Shown here: one piece after another, positions 10,697-23,788 of the stretch
Layout: every line of letters starts with the position of its first letter
Position numbering within the stretch: the stretch's first letter is position 1
Assembly: GCA_032718475.1 (NCBI GenBank)
Contig: JAUCBJ010004750.1
Location: forward strand, 21,704-85,703
Length of the DNA: 64,000 bases
Source: Nemertoderma westbladi
Taxonomy: Eukaryota > Xenacoelomorpha > Nemertodermatida > Nemertodermatidae
Direction of reading: 5' to 3'
Position numbers and translations under genes: made by a program
Notes under the pieces: generated by a model
The model's database searches: none
The model's input: only the letters and a program-made list of their open reading frames with translations
Told to the model about the DNA's origin: nothing

Positions 10697-13600
10697 GATA
10701 TGGACCCACTGTGGACTGACCTTGTGCTAACATAGACCCACTGAGGACTGACCTTGTGTTAACATAGACCCACTGTGGACTGACCTTGTGCTAACATGGA
10801 CCCACTGTGGACTGACCTTGTGCTAACATAGACCCACTGTGGAATGACCTTGTGCTAACATAGACCCACTGTGGACTGACCTTGTGCTAACATAGACCCA
10901 CTGTGGACTGACCTTGTGCTAAAATAGACCCACTGTGGACTGACCTTATGCTAACATTGACCCACTGTGGACTGACCATGTGCTAACATGGAACCACTGT
11001 GGACTGACCTTGTGCTAACATTGACCTACTGTGGACTGACCTAGTGCTAACGTGGAACCACTGTGGACTGACCTTATGCTAACATTGACCCACTGTGGAC
11101 TGACCATGTGCTAACATGGAACCACTGTGGACTGACCTTATGCTAACATTGACCCACTGTGGACTGACCATGTGCTAACATGGAACCACTGTGGACTGAC
11201 CTTGTGCTAACATAGACCCACTGTGGACTGACCTTGTGCTAAAATAGACCCACTGTGGACTGACCTTGTGCTAACATAGACCCACTGTGGAATGACCTTG
11301 TGCTAACATAGACCCACTGTGGACTGACCTTGTGCTAACATTGACCCACTGTGGACTGACCTTGTGCTAACATGGACCCACTGTGGACTGACCTTGTGCT
11401 AAAATAGACCCACTGTGGACTGACCTTATGCTAACATAGACCCACTGTGGACTGACCTTGTGCTAAAATAGACCCACTGTGGACTGACCTTATGCTAACA
11501 TTGACCCACTGTGGACTGACCATGTGCTAACATGGAACCACTGTGGACTGACCTTGTGCTAACATTGACCCACTGTGGACTGACCATGTGCTAACATGGA
11601 ACCACTGTGGACTGACCTTATGCTAACATTGACCCACTGTGGACTGACCATGTGCTAACATGGAACCACTGTGGACTGACCTTGTGCTAACATTGACCCA
11701 CTGTGGACTGACCTTGTGCTAACATTGACCCACTGTGGACTGACCTTGTGTTAACATGGACCATCTGTGGACTGACCTTGTGCTAACATTGACCCACTGT
11801 GGACTGACCTTGTGCTAACGTGGACCCACTGTGAACTGACCTTGTGCTAACATGGAGCCACTGTGGACTGACCTTGTGCTAACGTGGACCATCTGTGGAC
11901 TGACCTTGTGCTAACATTGACCCACTGTGGACTGACCTTGTGCTAACATGGACCCTCTGTGGTCTGACCTTGTGCTAACATGGACCCTCGGTGAACCAAC
12001 CTTGTGCTAACATTGACCCACTGTGGACTGACCTTGTGCTAACATGGAACCACTGTGGACTGACCTTTTGCTAATGTGGACCCACTGTGGACTGACCTTG
12101 TGCTAACATGGACCCACTGTGGACTGACCTTGTGCTAACATGGACCCACTGTGGACTGACCTTTTGCTAATGTGGACCCTCTGTGGACTGACCTTGTGCT
12201 AACGTGGACCTACCGTGGACTGACCTTGTGCTAACATGGACCCTCTGTGGACTGACCTTGTGCTAACGTGGACCCAGTGTGGACTGACCTTGTGCTAACA
12301 TGGAGCCACTGTGGACTGACCTTGTGCTAACATAGACCCACTGTGGACTGACCTTGTGCTAACATGGAGCCACTGTGGACTGACCTTGTGCTAACGTGGA
12401 CCATCTGTGGACTGACCTTGTGCTAACGTGGACCCACTGTGGACTGACCTTGTGCTAACATTGACCCTCTGTGGACTGACCTTGTGCTAACATGGACCCT
12501 CTGTGGACTGACCTTGTGCTAACGTGGACCCACTGTGGACTGACCTTGTGTTAACGTGGACCCTCTGTGGACCGATCTTGTCCTAAAGTGGACCCTCTGT
12601 CGACTGACCTTGTGCTAACGGGGACCCACTGTCGACTGACCTTGTGCTAACATTGACCCTCTGTGGACTGACCTTGTGCTAACATTGACCCACTGTGGAC
12701 TGACCTTGTGCTAACATTGACATACTGTGGACTGACCTAGTGCTAACATTGACCCACTGTGGACTGACCTTGTGCTAACATTGACCAACTGTGGACTGAC
12801 CTTTTGCTAACGTGGACCCACTGTGGACTGACCTTGTGCTAACATGGACCCATTGTGGACTGACCTTGTGCTACGATTGACCCACTGTGGACTAACCTTG
12901 TGCTAACATTGACCCACTGTGGACTGACCCTAAGCTAACATTGACCCACTGTGGACTGACCTTGTGCTAACATGGACCTACTTTGGACTGACCTTGTGCT
13001 AACGTGGACCCACTGTGGACTGACCTTGTGCTAACATGGACCCACTGTGGACTGACCTTGTGCTAACGTGGACCCTCTCTGGACTGACCTTGTGCTAACA
13101 TGGACCCTCTGTTGACTGACCTTGTGCTAACGTTGACCCACTGTGGACTGACCTTGTGCTAACGTGGACCCTCTGTGGACTGACCTTGTGCTAACATGGA
13201 CCCTCTGTGGACTGACCTTGTGCTAACATGGACCCTCTGTGGACTGACCTTGTGCTAACATGGGCCCTCTGTGGACTGACCTTTTTCTAACATGGACCCA
13301 CTGTGGACTGACCTTGTGCTAACATGGACCCACCATGGACTGACCTTGTGCTAACATAGACCCACTGTGGACTGACCTTGTGCTAACATGGACCCTCTGT
13401 GGACTGACCTTGTGCTAACATGGACCCTATGTGGACTGACCTTGTGCTAACATGGGCCCTCTGTGGACTGACCTTTTGCTAACATGGACCCACTGTGGAC
13501 TGACCTTGTGTAAACATGGACCCACCGTGGACTGACCTTGTGCTAACATAGACCCACTGTGGACTGACCTTGTGCTAACATAGACCCACTGTGGACTGAC

Positions 13601-14684
13601 CTTGTGCTAACATAGACCCACTGTGGACTGACCTTGTGCTAACGTGGACCCTCTGTGGAGTGACGTTGTGCTAACGTGGACCCTCTGTGGACTGACCTTG
13701 TGCTAACGTGGACCCTCTGTGGACTGACCTTGTGCTAATGTGGACCCTCTGTGGACTGACCTTGTTCTAACGTGGACCCTCTTTGGACTGACCTTGTGCT
13801 AACGTGGGCCCTCTGTGGACTGACCTTGTGCTAAACCGACCTTGTGCTAACGTGGACCCTCTGTGGACTGACCTTGTACTAACATGGACCCTCTGTAGAC
13901 TGACCTTGTGCTAACGTGGACCCTCTGTGGACCCTCTGTGGACTGACCTTGTGCTAACGTGGACCCTCTGTGGACTGACCTTGTGCTAACGTGGACCCTC
14001 TGTGGACTGACCTTGTGCTAACGTGGACCCTCTGTGGACTGACCTTGTGCTAACGTGGACCCACTGTGGACTGACCTTGTACTAACATGGACCCTCTGTG
14101 GACACTGACCTTGTGCTAACGTGGACCATCTGTGGACTGACCTTGTGCTAACATTGACCCACTGTGGACTGACCTTGTGCTAACATGGACCCACTGTGGA
14201 CTGACCTTGTGCTAACAGGGACCCTCTGTGGACTGACCTTGTGCTAACGTGGACCCTCTGTGGACTGACCTTGTGCTAACATGGACCATCTGTGGACTGA
14301 CCTTGTGCTAACATGGACCCACTGTGGACTGACCTTGTACTAACGTGGACCCACTGTGGACTGACCTTGTGCTAACATGGACCAACTGTGGACTGACCTT
14401 GTGCTAACAGGGACCCTCTGTGGACTGACCTTGTGCTAACGTGGACCCTCTGTGGACTGACCTTGTGCTAACGTGGACCCTCTGTGGACTGACCTTGTGC
14501 TAACGTGGACCCTCTGTGGACTGACCTTGTGCTAACATGGACCCACTGTGGACTGACCTTGTACTAACGTGGACCCTCTGTGGACTGACCTTGTGCTAAC
14601 ATTGACCTACTGTGGACTGACCTTGTGCTAACATGGACCATCTGTGGACTGACCTTGTGCTAACATTGACCCACTGTGGACTGA
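10697..14684. repeat. 32-bp minisatellite array, about 124 copies
   Basis: Units share ccactgtggactgacc and ttgtgctaac. The left third is rich in catagaccca and cattgaccca variants. The right half is dominated by cgtggaccctctg variants, so the array has regional sub-families. A few irregular units occur (a truncated unit near 13835 and a partial duplication near 13925). No open frame persists because stop codons occur in the monomer. Confidence 0.95.
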
Positions 14685-15210
14685 CAGGTAATAATGTAAA
14701 TTGGGGTCGACTGATTTGTAACTTCGGTATATAATATTCTGTCTCCACGGCGACGTCATCTTTCAGAAACCATGTCAGTATGAGTTTCAATTTGAGTGAA
14801 TTCTAAATATAAATTGTATTTTAGTGCGCATTTTGTAAGGATAGTTACAGGATAGTTATAAATTAAGAAAACACTAGTAATACAGAAAACACTATAAAAC
14901 GTCTGGAAAATTGTAGAAATAATGATCACTGGGATTTTAAAATTATTTATCTTTAAATGGAACATTATTTTAAGTCCTTCCATAGAAAAGGCGTTAAACA
15001 ATAATTTACATGCCCTACAAAAATTGTCCCCTCGTCCTAGGTTGCTAGGCATCCTTAGTATCCCCCAATTTTACCCCGGTTCGACGTTGATGCCTCTGAT
15101 TCACTGCTTTTACATTATTTTCACCGCAAATTTAGCTATTAATTGAATTCTAACAATATAATTTGTAATTAATATATCAATATGAAATTTACATAATCAG
15201 TTCGAACTGT
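14685..15210. other. Unique non-coding spacer
   Basis: AT-rich. Short open frames exist on both strands here, but none shows family resemblance or splice structure. Confidence 0.4.
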
Positions 15211-15296
15211 GTTATGGTATATATATACATTCCCCAACGTTATGGTATATATATATACATTCCCCAACGTTATGGTATATATATACATTCCCCAAC
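15211..15296. repeat. Short tandem repeat, three units of 28-30 bp
   Basis: Three consecutive units begin gttatggtatatatata and end cattccccaac. The middle unit has one extra TA. Confidence 0.9.
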
Positions 15297-15525
15297 TTAT
15301 ATACTAGCCATTTTTATTTTATTTAATTAAATTCGTACATGGCAATATAATATTAAAATTAGTACTGCACAGTACAGAGTAAAAAACAAAAAAGAAAGAG
15401 AACTAAAGCACAAATGATATTAATGTGATTGTAATTATACAGTAGCACAGAAAATTAACGTGACATAGTTTTATCCCTAATATGACGAGATATAATTAAG
15501 CAGCCATCCACCGAAATATCACCGA
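15297..15525. other. AT-rich spacer
   Basis: Nothing recognisable seen between the short tandem repeat and the MITE-like element. Confidence 0.4.
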
Positions 15526-15910
15526 CCAGCAGCGGCGTAGCGAGCCCTTCTGACGCCCAGGGTAACGAAGCTGAGATGCCCCCCCCCTCCCCCCTTCAAT
15601 AATCTTTTCATTTATGCCGGTTTTTTTAATATTATATGTATATATTAACAGTACCTATATACTATATCAAATCTTGAAAACTATTATACACAAATTTGAT
15701 ATAATGCACTTATAATATATTGTATGGCGAGCGAAGCGAGCCGAGAAAACTTTTACATTTTTCGCTTATGACACATATCCTGTATATACTGTATCACAAT
15801 CCCTGACTTTATACTGATTTGTCCTATTTTTATAAGAATACCTGGCATTTCAGCGCCCCTGGGTGAGTGCGTCCGGGGGAACATCCCCCCCCCCCACGCT
15901 ACGCCTCTGG
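15526..15910. mobile_element. MITE-like element with short terminal inverted repeats
   Basis: The left end (ccagcagcggcgtagcgagcc) and the reverse complement of the right end (ccagaggcgtagcgtgggg) match as imperfect terminal inverted repeats of about 17 bp. The ends are C/G-rich and the interior is AT-rich, with no coding capacity. A 4-bp CCGA lies immediately outside both ends and may be the target duplication. The superfamily is uncertain. Confidence 0.6.
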
Positions 15911-15929
15911 CCGACAAGGACATTGCATA

Positions 15930-15934
15930 GATCC
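15930..15934. repeat. 5-bp target-site duplication (GATCC), left
   Basis: GATCC precedes the 5' LTR here and follows the 3' LTR at 28208-28212. Confidence 0.88.
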
Positions 15935-17191
15935 TGTAAAAGCTTCTGTGGGATATAACTGGCCCCTTTTGCTTCGCAATCCAGTTTCCCCCCAGGCGCT
16001 GGAATACTCTAAAAGGCTCTCTAACTATATATATATTCCCCTCGCCCGCAAGGTACCGTTATAGGTGTTTTAACGGACATAAAAGTCATTCTTCTATATA
16101 CGTGTTTTGGCGGACATGGTAAGGCAAAAAACCCGCAATGCACCAAATACCTTTACACAGCTTAGCCGTGATGATTCATATTACGACATCTAACAGCTGG
16201 TTGCTGACATGGAAACAGCCATTGGACACATGGTTCTTTGTTTAGCTTAAGCCAATCAGAGCGATTTTTTCTGTCGATGTGGAGCTTTTCGGCCGATCAT
16301 ACTAGGAGTGTTTAGTCTTACTGTTTTTTCTGATACTGTTGTGTTGTTGCTATCTAGGCCAGGAACACCGGCTCTAGAGTCAATTCGTTTTCATACTTTA
16401 GAAGAAACATTAGTAGGCTTAAATTATAGAGCGTATAACTGTTATCTTAACATATCATATCACATATCGGTCCAGTCAAACAGTGTTACCATCTTAACCT
16501 ACCGTCTTAATGCTATTTACTGTTGTGTTTTGGTTGAATATTATTATTTGGAGAACATTTATAAAGAACCCAAATTTCCCAATTTTCTTGATACACTACA
16601 GGTTAGAGAGACGGGTTATATATAGCGATTGCGACTTATATTGTTGTGGTTTGTAGTGAATTTAATGCTATTTGGTAAGCACTACATGAGTCCGTTGCTG
16701 CTCTCTTTATATATGATAAAATTCATTGACGGTCGGCAAATTAATGAGCAGTATTGTGTGTTACCGGTAGTGTGCCTGATTGTGACTGATAACTAAGCAT
16801 TTCCTAAAGAATGCGCCTCATACGTGAATCATAAGCCTTACCGACTTACCGTTGTGATTAGTATAAGTCATATCTCTGTTTACCTAGATAGAGCGCCACG
16901 TCCAAAAGGAACTGTTAATATTTCCCGAAAGTGAATAATATTAGTCAGAAATTATTTATTAACGATCAATCGAATAATACAGTAGGCTTACACTGCAATA
17001 ATAATCTAAGCCCTCAGAATCCAGTCTCCCGGGTATATCCAGCGGGTGAATGGATGCGCACTAGGCTGGCTTCTGCTAATGTTGTGTTTATTGGTATTAA
17101 ATATTTGTCAACTTCTAAAGTCTATTTGTAAACCAAAAGACATATAAATTTTGGCAGGTTAAACTGCTAAAGGTCTTCAAAAGCGCGTACA
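15935..17191 (+). repeat. 5' LTR (1,257 bp)
   Basis: Begins TGTAAAAGCTTC and ends GCGCGTACA. By eye it differs from the 3' LTR at three positions (near 16002, 16744 and 17048) with no indels. A TATA-like run (ctatatatatatt) lies near 16024. A 105-codon open frame (16308-16625, GTG start) is present but has no recognisable product. Confidence 0.93.
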
Positions 17192-19583
17192 ATAACAGTT
17201 ATTGTCTTTATTGCAGTAAGCAATAAAGTTGAAAGTACCGGTTGACCGGTAAACCTGAACCAGTACTTCTGTAGGTCAGTAGGCCCAACTGCCAGAACCG
17301 GTACTGCTGTAGGTCCGTAGGTCCAACTGCCAGAACCGGTACTTCTGTAGGTCCGTAGGCCCAACTGTCCTAACCGGTACTTCCAGTATAAGTACATTAG
17401 TATTAATCGATTTTGATTATTGTATACCGGTAGGTCTTAGTATTTAATCAGGGACTGCAGCCCTGGTTTTTTATTGAGATTTTACTTATTTCTGTCGGTT
17501 TTATTTACATGTAAGTTAATATTGAGCTGAAGACGTGTAAGTCTGCTCAGATTGTTCAGATAATTGTAGGCCGGACTGTTGTCGGATTGTTGTTGAGTTT
17601 GGAGAGATTACGGCGTGTGTAGAGTTTGTCCGATAGAGTGCCAGTTAGTAAGTTGGGGCAGCCATAGCTGTAAGGTCAATCCCCTCTTAAAGAATAAGTC
17701 GTACTACCGTGTTAGAACGCATACTAACTAACCATTTTGGAATCTGCACATACTGTAGTTTATTTAGGCTTGACAGTATTCTGCCAACGTTTTGGCCTGT
17801 GTTTGTTTGTGTGGTCTGTTCAGGTACCGTAATAGTTATTACTCAGATATTTTGTAGGCTGGATTGTTGTCTAGCTATTATTAGGTCTGAAGAGATTGCT
17901 GCGTGTGTAGAGTTTGTCTGATAAAGTGCCAGTTAGTAAGTTGGGGCAGCCATAGCTGTAAGGTCAATCCCCTCTTAAAGAATAAGTCGTACTACCGTGT
18001 TAGAACGCATACTAACTAACCATTTCGGAATCTACACATACGGTAGTTTATTTAGGCTGGGTGGTAGTCTGCCAGCGTTTGGTTTGCATTTTGTTTGAGT
18101 ATTCTGTACGGGTAGCGTAATATTTATTATTCAGAGTTTATGCGATTATTCGCAACATTCATGTCCCCAAGTTTATTCCTACAGTAATTGTGTTTGTTAC
18201 ACATACCGTTATAGTTAAATTAACCCGGTACTACACGGGCTGCTTGGCGTAGGTAAAGACTGGTGATTTTGTGCACCGGTCACTCCAGCAGATGCCGTGG
18301 TTCTTTTAACTGTTCAAGTATATTTAACTACTGATTATTTGTTGTACCAGTATTTGTACCTAATTTAGGGTTTAGTGTACATTGCTTTCCGAAGGTAATT
18401 AGTGTGTAGGCAGTATATTTGTGTTGTAAAGTGGTTAATAGGCACGTTGGATCTGGTAGTCCGCGGTAATTAACTTCTAGGTAGGAACACTCCGTGATAC
18501 ATAACGTAGTACCTATAGCGATACGGCTATAGGTCGTCAGGCGGTGGTATTTTCCTATCTAGACAGTGCAATATATTTACTACTACTTATTATTTTCAAA
18601 TACCGTAGTACCCTGTCCGTCGTAATAACCAGAAATCTAACCCTTGTTAGACTGGTTTGTAGACTTCCTGTAAAATTACCCTAAAAATTTCGTACGTAAT
18701 ATTTTGTTGTGTTTAATTAGAGATTTAATCTCACCCGTATCGTAAGTAATTTGTAGTATTAAGTAACTTAGGTAAATTAGAATTATCTGTTTTAGTGTCT
18801 AATAAGTAGCACTTCACTGAGAGCGCACAGCTTTTGTGTAGTGATTACTTCCCAGAAATAATAACATTTATTTCAAATATTGACAAAACCCATTTTAAAC
18901 GGGTATATAAATATTATAAATCAACTCAAACGATTTATAGATAGTAGGCCTGCCATACAACAACTAGGTCTCCATATCAGTTGGACTACTGCTTAAATAA
19001 CGGTAATAAAGTAAGTAAAGTAACCAAGTAACCCCTAACATTCAGAAATTCAATTATTTTAAAATAATTGACATACCGGTATTTACAATAGGCTTATTAT
19101 ATTTATTCGATAAATTTAGGCTGAAATCATACCGGTACTCTGTAATTAATTCTAGTCCAGCCAGAATTATACTTATATACTATAAGTGTAAGCTGCATAC
19201 CGGTATTCACGATAGGCCTATTATATATTTATATATATTTGTGCCAAAATTATATACCTGTATTCTGTAATTAATTCTAGTCTGTAATAATTATACTTAT
19301 ATATACTATAAGTGTCAGCTGTATACCGGTATTCACGATAGGCCTATTATATATTTATATATATTTGTGCTAAATTTATATACCGGTACTCTGTGACAAA
19401 TCTAGTCTGTAATAATACTTATATATATACTATAAGCATACCGGTATTCTAATATATTATATATATATCACGCTACACTGAGTAGCAGTATCGGTAATTA
19501 ATTATTAGGCTGACAGTGATACTGAATTACTAGACTTGCTTTAACTGTAATATAGCAGTAGGCATTCAACTGTACAATCAAAC
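17192..19583 (+). other. Long repeat-rich leader of the LTR element
   Basis: No TGG-initial primer-binding site is visible right after the LTR; the sequence there is ataacagttattg. Internal repeats: about three units with ccagaaccggtac and gtaggtcc near 17260-17395; a duplicated block of about 150 bp (about 17620-17768 and 17908-18056, containing gttggggcagccatagctg); and a triplicated AT-rich unit near 19060-19450 with ataccggtattcacgatagg. No gene is seen. Its length is unusual for a leader, so it may carry regulatory or packaging sequence or captured DNA. Confidence 0.7.
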
Positions 19584-22500
19584 ATGGCTGACACAAGGCA
19601 AACTCTGTCAGATAGTCTCCTAGAAACAACAGCCTGTTTCTCAGATCAAAGTGTAGAGAATCCCAGATCGAGGTCTGAAACCCCTCATACTGTAAGAAGG
19701 GCAACCCCTGCAGTGGTTGTGTCAGAACCTAGGTTGGTAGAAAAGATTTCGCAATTTGCGAAGTTAGTGAAGCGCCGTTGGTCTGCCATAGGCACTCGGG
19801 CCCAAGTCAAGCGGGATCAAGAAGAAGCTATAAAACAGCAGCAACCTCCTAGCCAAGAACCTAGTTCTCAGCGGCCCGATAGCTCCAGTAGTTCGGATAC
19901 TGTTGAGCGGACGCCCGAACGCGGAGCGAAGATGGCGGATACGGTTTATGATGAGCGGCCAACCTATGAAGAATCAACCGACGCCACTTCTTCTCAAGTG
20001 GAAAGCGAGGTGGAAAGCGAGGTGGAAAGCGAAGTGGAAAGCGAAGTGGAAGCGAATTAACAGCAGCAGAGAAGCCGCGAACTACAGACGCCATTGACAT
20101 CTATCTGTCAGACTATCAGCGATTCATAGGAGACGAAGAGTTGAGGAGACGACTGTCTGGACTTCGCCCTAATAGTGAAGGAACCAAGCTTGTGTTGGAC
20201 GCAATCGATGCGGAAATGTTGGCTGCAAACAAAGCTAAATTTGATGAAAAGCTCCGCCTCGCTAGAGTCCAAGAAGAACAAGTAAAGAAAAAACTGATAG
20301 AGGACAGAAAGGCAGTAGCAGCGGCGAAAGCGGCAGCGGCAGTGGAAGAGGCAAAAGCGGCAGCGTCAGTGGAAGCGGCAAAGGCAGTAGCAGCGGCAAA
20401 AGCGGCAGCGGCAGTGGAAGAGGCAGAAGCAAAAGCGGCAGCGGCAGTGGAAGCAGCCAAAGCAGCAGCAGCAATGGCATTGGCAGAAGCAGAACAGAGA
20501 GCGTCTGAAGAGACCACACAACTGGAGTTGGAAAATCTTCAAGAGACGCAAGACAACATAAATAAACAGTTAACTGCTAGTCACATGCAGATGATGAGAA
20601 GATCTACTCCCAAACGCCAGGGATACACATCATCGGAGGAAAGCGAAACCACCGATCCTGAAGGCGGAGGAAATAGATCTCGTCTAAGCAGGCGTAGAAA
20701 AACATCTCACCGTCACAAATTGCCTGATTTGCCCCCAGCGGTTAGAAGACAACTAGCTAGCACAGACTTAGGTAGTACAGAACCCACAGAACAAATTATT
20801 CAGGTCAAAGGACTCCCTACAATAGTTGATGAGCCTGAAATAATTGGGCCTGTCGTTCCCAAAGCCACTCCTGTGCTAGAGACCCCTGTACTTCCAGAGC
20901 TTAACTCTAAATTCCCTTTACACAGTACTACACTGCCTGTACCCGGTAGAACAGTCCATGAGAATATCCCTGTCCTGGAAGCTGAGAGAGAAATCAAAGA
21001 TTTGTCTCCCGTCGTCCCACGTCAGCCCGCTACAATGTTGGCGACTCCCGCTTCGGCGGTCGAGTGGGTAGAGGAGGGACGGCGGGGGATGAATCTCCTG
21101 CTCGGACAGATGCAGGAGACTGTCTACCAACTTAAGGGAACAGTAAGGGAAGGTAGGGCAGAATTGCAAGAAGTGCAGCAAAGTATCGCGCTGGAACGCG
21201 ACAAATTAGTCAATATACAAAAGGGTATACCAATACCCCCTGTAACATTGTGTCAACCTGTTAGGTCTGAAGTATTACATGCGCAAGGTGTGGAGCCTAC
21301 ACGCATCTATACTGCTAGTGAAGTAGAAACTCCTATAGCAAACCCTATTAAGGGTGATTATAGACCTGTTGTTAATGATATTCCCTATAGACCTGATAAT
21401 GATCCGGGAAATTTATATACCGATAATTCGATATTAAATAACACGATGGCCCAAGAAAGCTTTACGCGTCAGATGGCTAGAACAGAAGCCCGCCAAGCGG
21501 TTAAAGTGGGAGAGATCGTCAAATTCAATGGAGATGAGATGAAATGGTTACCCTTCAATGAATACTACAAAGATAGCATACAGAACTCTGTACTATCTAA
21601 CGGAGAGAAACTTAGATTCCTCATCAAGTGCTTGGAAGGACCTCCCAAGTTAATGGCGTTAAAGTTTATTGGACATCCAGAAGGATTAAGACAAGTTTGG
21701 GATACATTAAACGTCAGGTATGGTAACAAGGATAACATAGCTAAGTATTTGTATGCAAAATTAGTAGCCCCCCGAAACTTTCTTAGTAGCGGGATTATAG
21801 AGTTTTCCGATGAGATCCAGGAGATCTGTAGACAATTGGACTGGTTAGGTAAGTCTCATGAATATCAGAGTTCCATGGTTATTGGAGCCGTAGTCTCTAC
21901 TTTACCAAAGGGTGGAGTATGTACACGCTGGGACAAGAAAGTGTTGTATATGAATGAGCAGCAACGACGAAGCCCTACCATGGCTGATCTCATGTCCTTC
22001 TTAGATAGTGAAGTAAAATTACAACTCATAAAGCAGTCCAGAGAGAAAACATCGGAAAATAAGGTAAGTGAGAAACCCGTTTCTAGGAGAAGGATAATAC
22101 CAGTGTGTTATACTGACGACGGCGAAAGCCAAGCTTCTCAAGAAGAGGACAGCGGGAAAGACACAGCAAAATCTTACTATGACAATAAGACCTATAAAGA
22201 CGTAAGTAAATACAAGTCTCGAACCAGTGACAGGAGAGAACAGGTAACAACAACTCCTCCTACGTCTCCTAAGAGAATTCACGGAAGAAAGCCCGAAGAA
22301 AGAACGAGAGTGCATAACGTTACCCAAGGTAAGGTGAGTAACATCAAACCAAAATGTGCGCTGTGCGACGGGCCCCACTGTTTGAGTGCGTGTGCTGAAT
22401 TTCTAAAGAAATCCCTTGTAGACAGACGTACAGTCCTGTGGAATAAGCGGTTATGCTATAATTGCCTCAGATCAGGACACCATCGGCGAACCTGTTACTC

Positions 22501-23788
22501 CGACGTAAAGTGTGCAAAGTATGGCGCGAAACATCACATCTTGTTACACAGTGAGTTCGAACGAGACAACCCGAGTCAGGTAAGTGAGCCCGAACTACAT
22601 GTCCAATTCAGTGATGTAAATGACACTGATCAAGAGTCTGAGATGGAAGGATTCTATACAGACGAATTCTCCGACGCCAACGAATCCTGTTACCTAATAA
22701 ATACCGCAGTGTATCGAGCACTTACGTATGAAAAGGACACCGACAATGAGTTCCCCCCAACTACCTTTGACAGACAACCATCTTGGAAACCTCCAACTTC
22801 CAACGTAGGAATCAGAGAATTTCCTGTAGTGCAGGTAAGAGTTCACGGTCCCAACAAAAGTTACATAGTGAACGCCCTCCTTGACTCCGGCAGCACAGGA
22901 ACATTCATCGATCAAGAACTAGCCGAAGACATCTTTGCTGGACAACCCAAATTCCGAACTAAGTTGGATATGTCAGGAATTATGCAGGTTTGGAAATCTA
23001 CCATAACGGCAGATTACTATGTAGGTGCGTTGTCCACCCCCCAGGATAAATTAGGAGAACAAAGTATAAGGTCAGTAAAAATGGTGGCTATAAAGAACTT
23101 CGCTACTACCCAGGTAGAACCTTATAACTGGGACGAGGACGAGAGCATCCAGCAGCTTAAGATACCTCGATTCCACACAGATTATCCTGGAGTGCAAATA
23201 CTCATCGGCCAAAACGCGCATGAGGCGCTCGAGACATTGGAGAAACGGCCTGCTCAACCGCAGCCACTACAAACCTATGCGGTAAGAACTAGAGTAGGTT
23301 GGTACTTCACTGGCCCTTCCCGTAGAACTCTCAAAGAGAGATTACCTCAACAACAGGTATACCAAGTAAAGGAATGGGAAGTGGAGAGCAGTGTTGTGGA
23401 CGATCCAACTGAGGGAACACCATACTCCTCAGATAATGACGATATTAACTCCAATGTAGATCAATGGAGACATTGCCTTGGGACGATTAATCCAGCTGAC
23501 ATCGCTTCCAGAGGAACAACTCCTCAAGAACTGATAGATACTCCAGGCTGGTTAGGTGGATCCGACTTCTTAAGTAAAGAAGAAGAAGAATGGCCTCCTC
23601 ATCTTACCCCGGCTAAGATTAGACAGGCCAAGGGAGCGGAGAAAGTAACACAACAACTCAATCACCCAGCTAGTCGTTTATGTTTACTGGAAAGAGACCG
23701 AAAACTGTCCGGAAACTATGGAAGGCAAGATACTCTTCCTACGACCACTTCCCTAATCCGACAAATATCTCGGGACTCCATAACGTAA
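19584..23788 (+). CDS. BEL/Pao Gag-protease polyprotein with one frameshift; RT core and integrase deleted
   Basis: ATG at 19584 (MADTRQTLSD) opens 158 codons, then TAA at 20058-20060. The downstream frame is open across this stop and runs to TAA 23786-23788. The break lies in a 12-bp (GTGGAAAGCGAG)n repeat whose last unit lacks one A. In order: Ser/Glu-rich N-terminus; Ala/Glu/Lys-rich predicted helix (about 20310-20500); DUF1759-like Gag core (about 21480-22020, FNGDEMKWLPF, FLIKCLEGP); zinc knuckle CYNCLRSGHHRRTC (CX2CX4HX4C) near 22457; a second Cys/His block in which an expected Cys is Tyr (CAKYGAKHHILLH); retropepsin-like A17 protease with ALLDSGSTGTFI near 22872. After about 23455 it jumps to the RNase H tail (INPADIASRGT, about 23487), in frame. 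The product ends without integrase. Confidence 0.88.

Noticed and set aside
7093-14684. Possible CRISPR array or telomere-like repeats
   Set aside because: Monomers abut directly without unique spacers, monomers themselves vary, and the sequence is eukaryotic. The taaccc text in the 47-bp unit is not tandem TTAGGG.
16308-16625. 105-codon frame conserved between the two LTRs (also 27324-27641)
   Set aside because: The LTRs are almost identical through recent reverse transcription, so conservation carries no information. It starts with GTG and has no family resemblance.
20116-20551. Minus-strand Ala-, Leu/Pro- or Cys-rich frames opposite Gag
   Set aside because: Antisense shadows of the Ala/Glu-rich repeat in the Gag coding strand.
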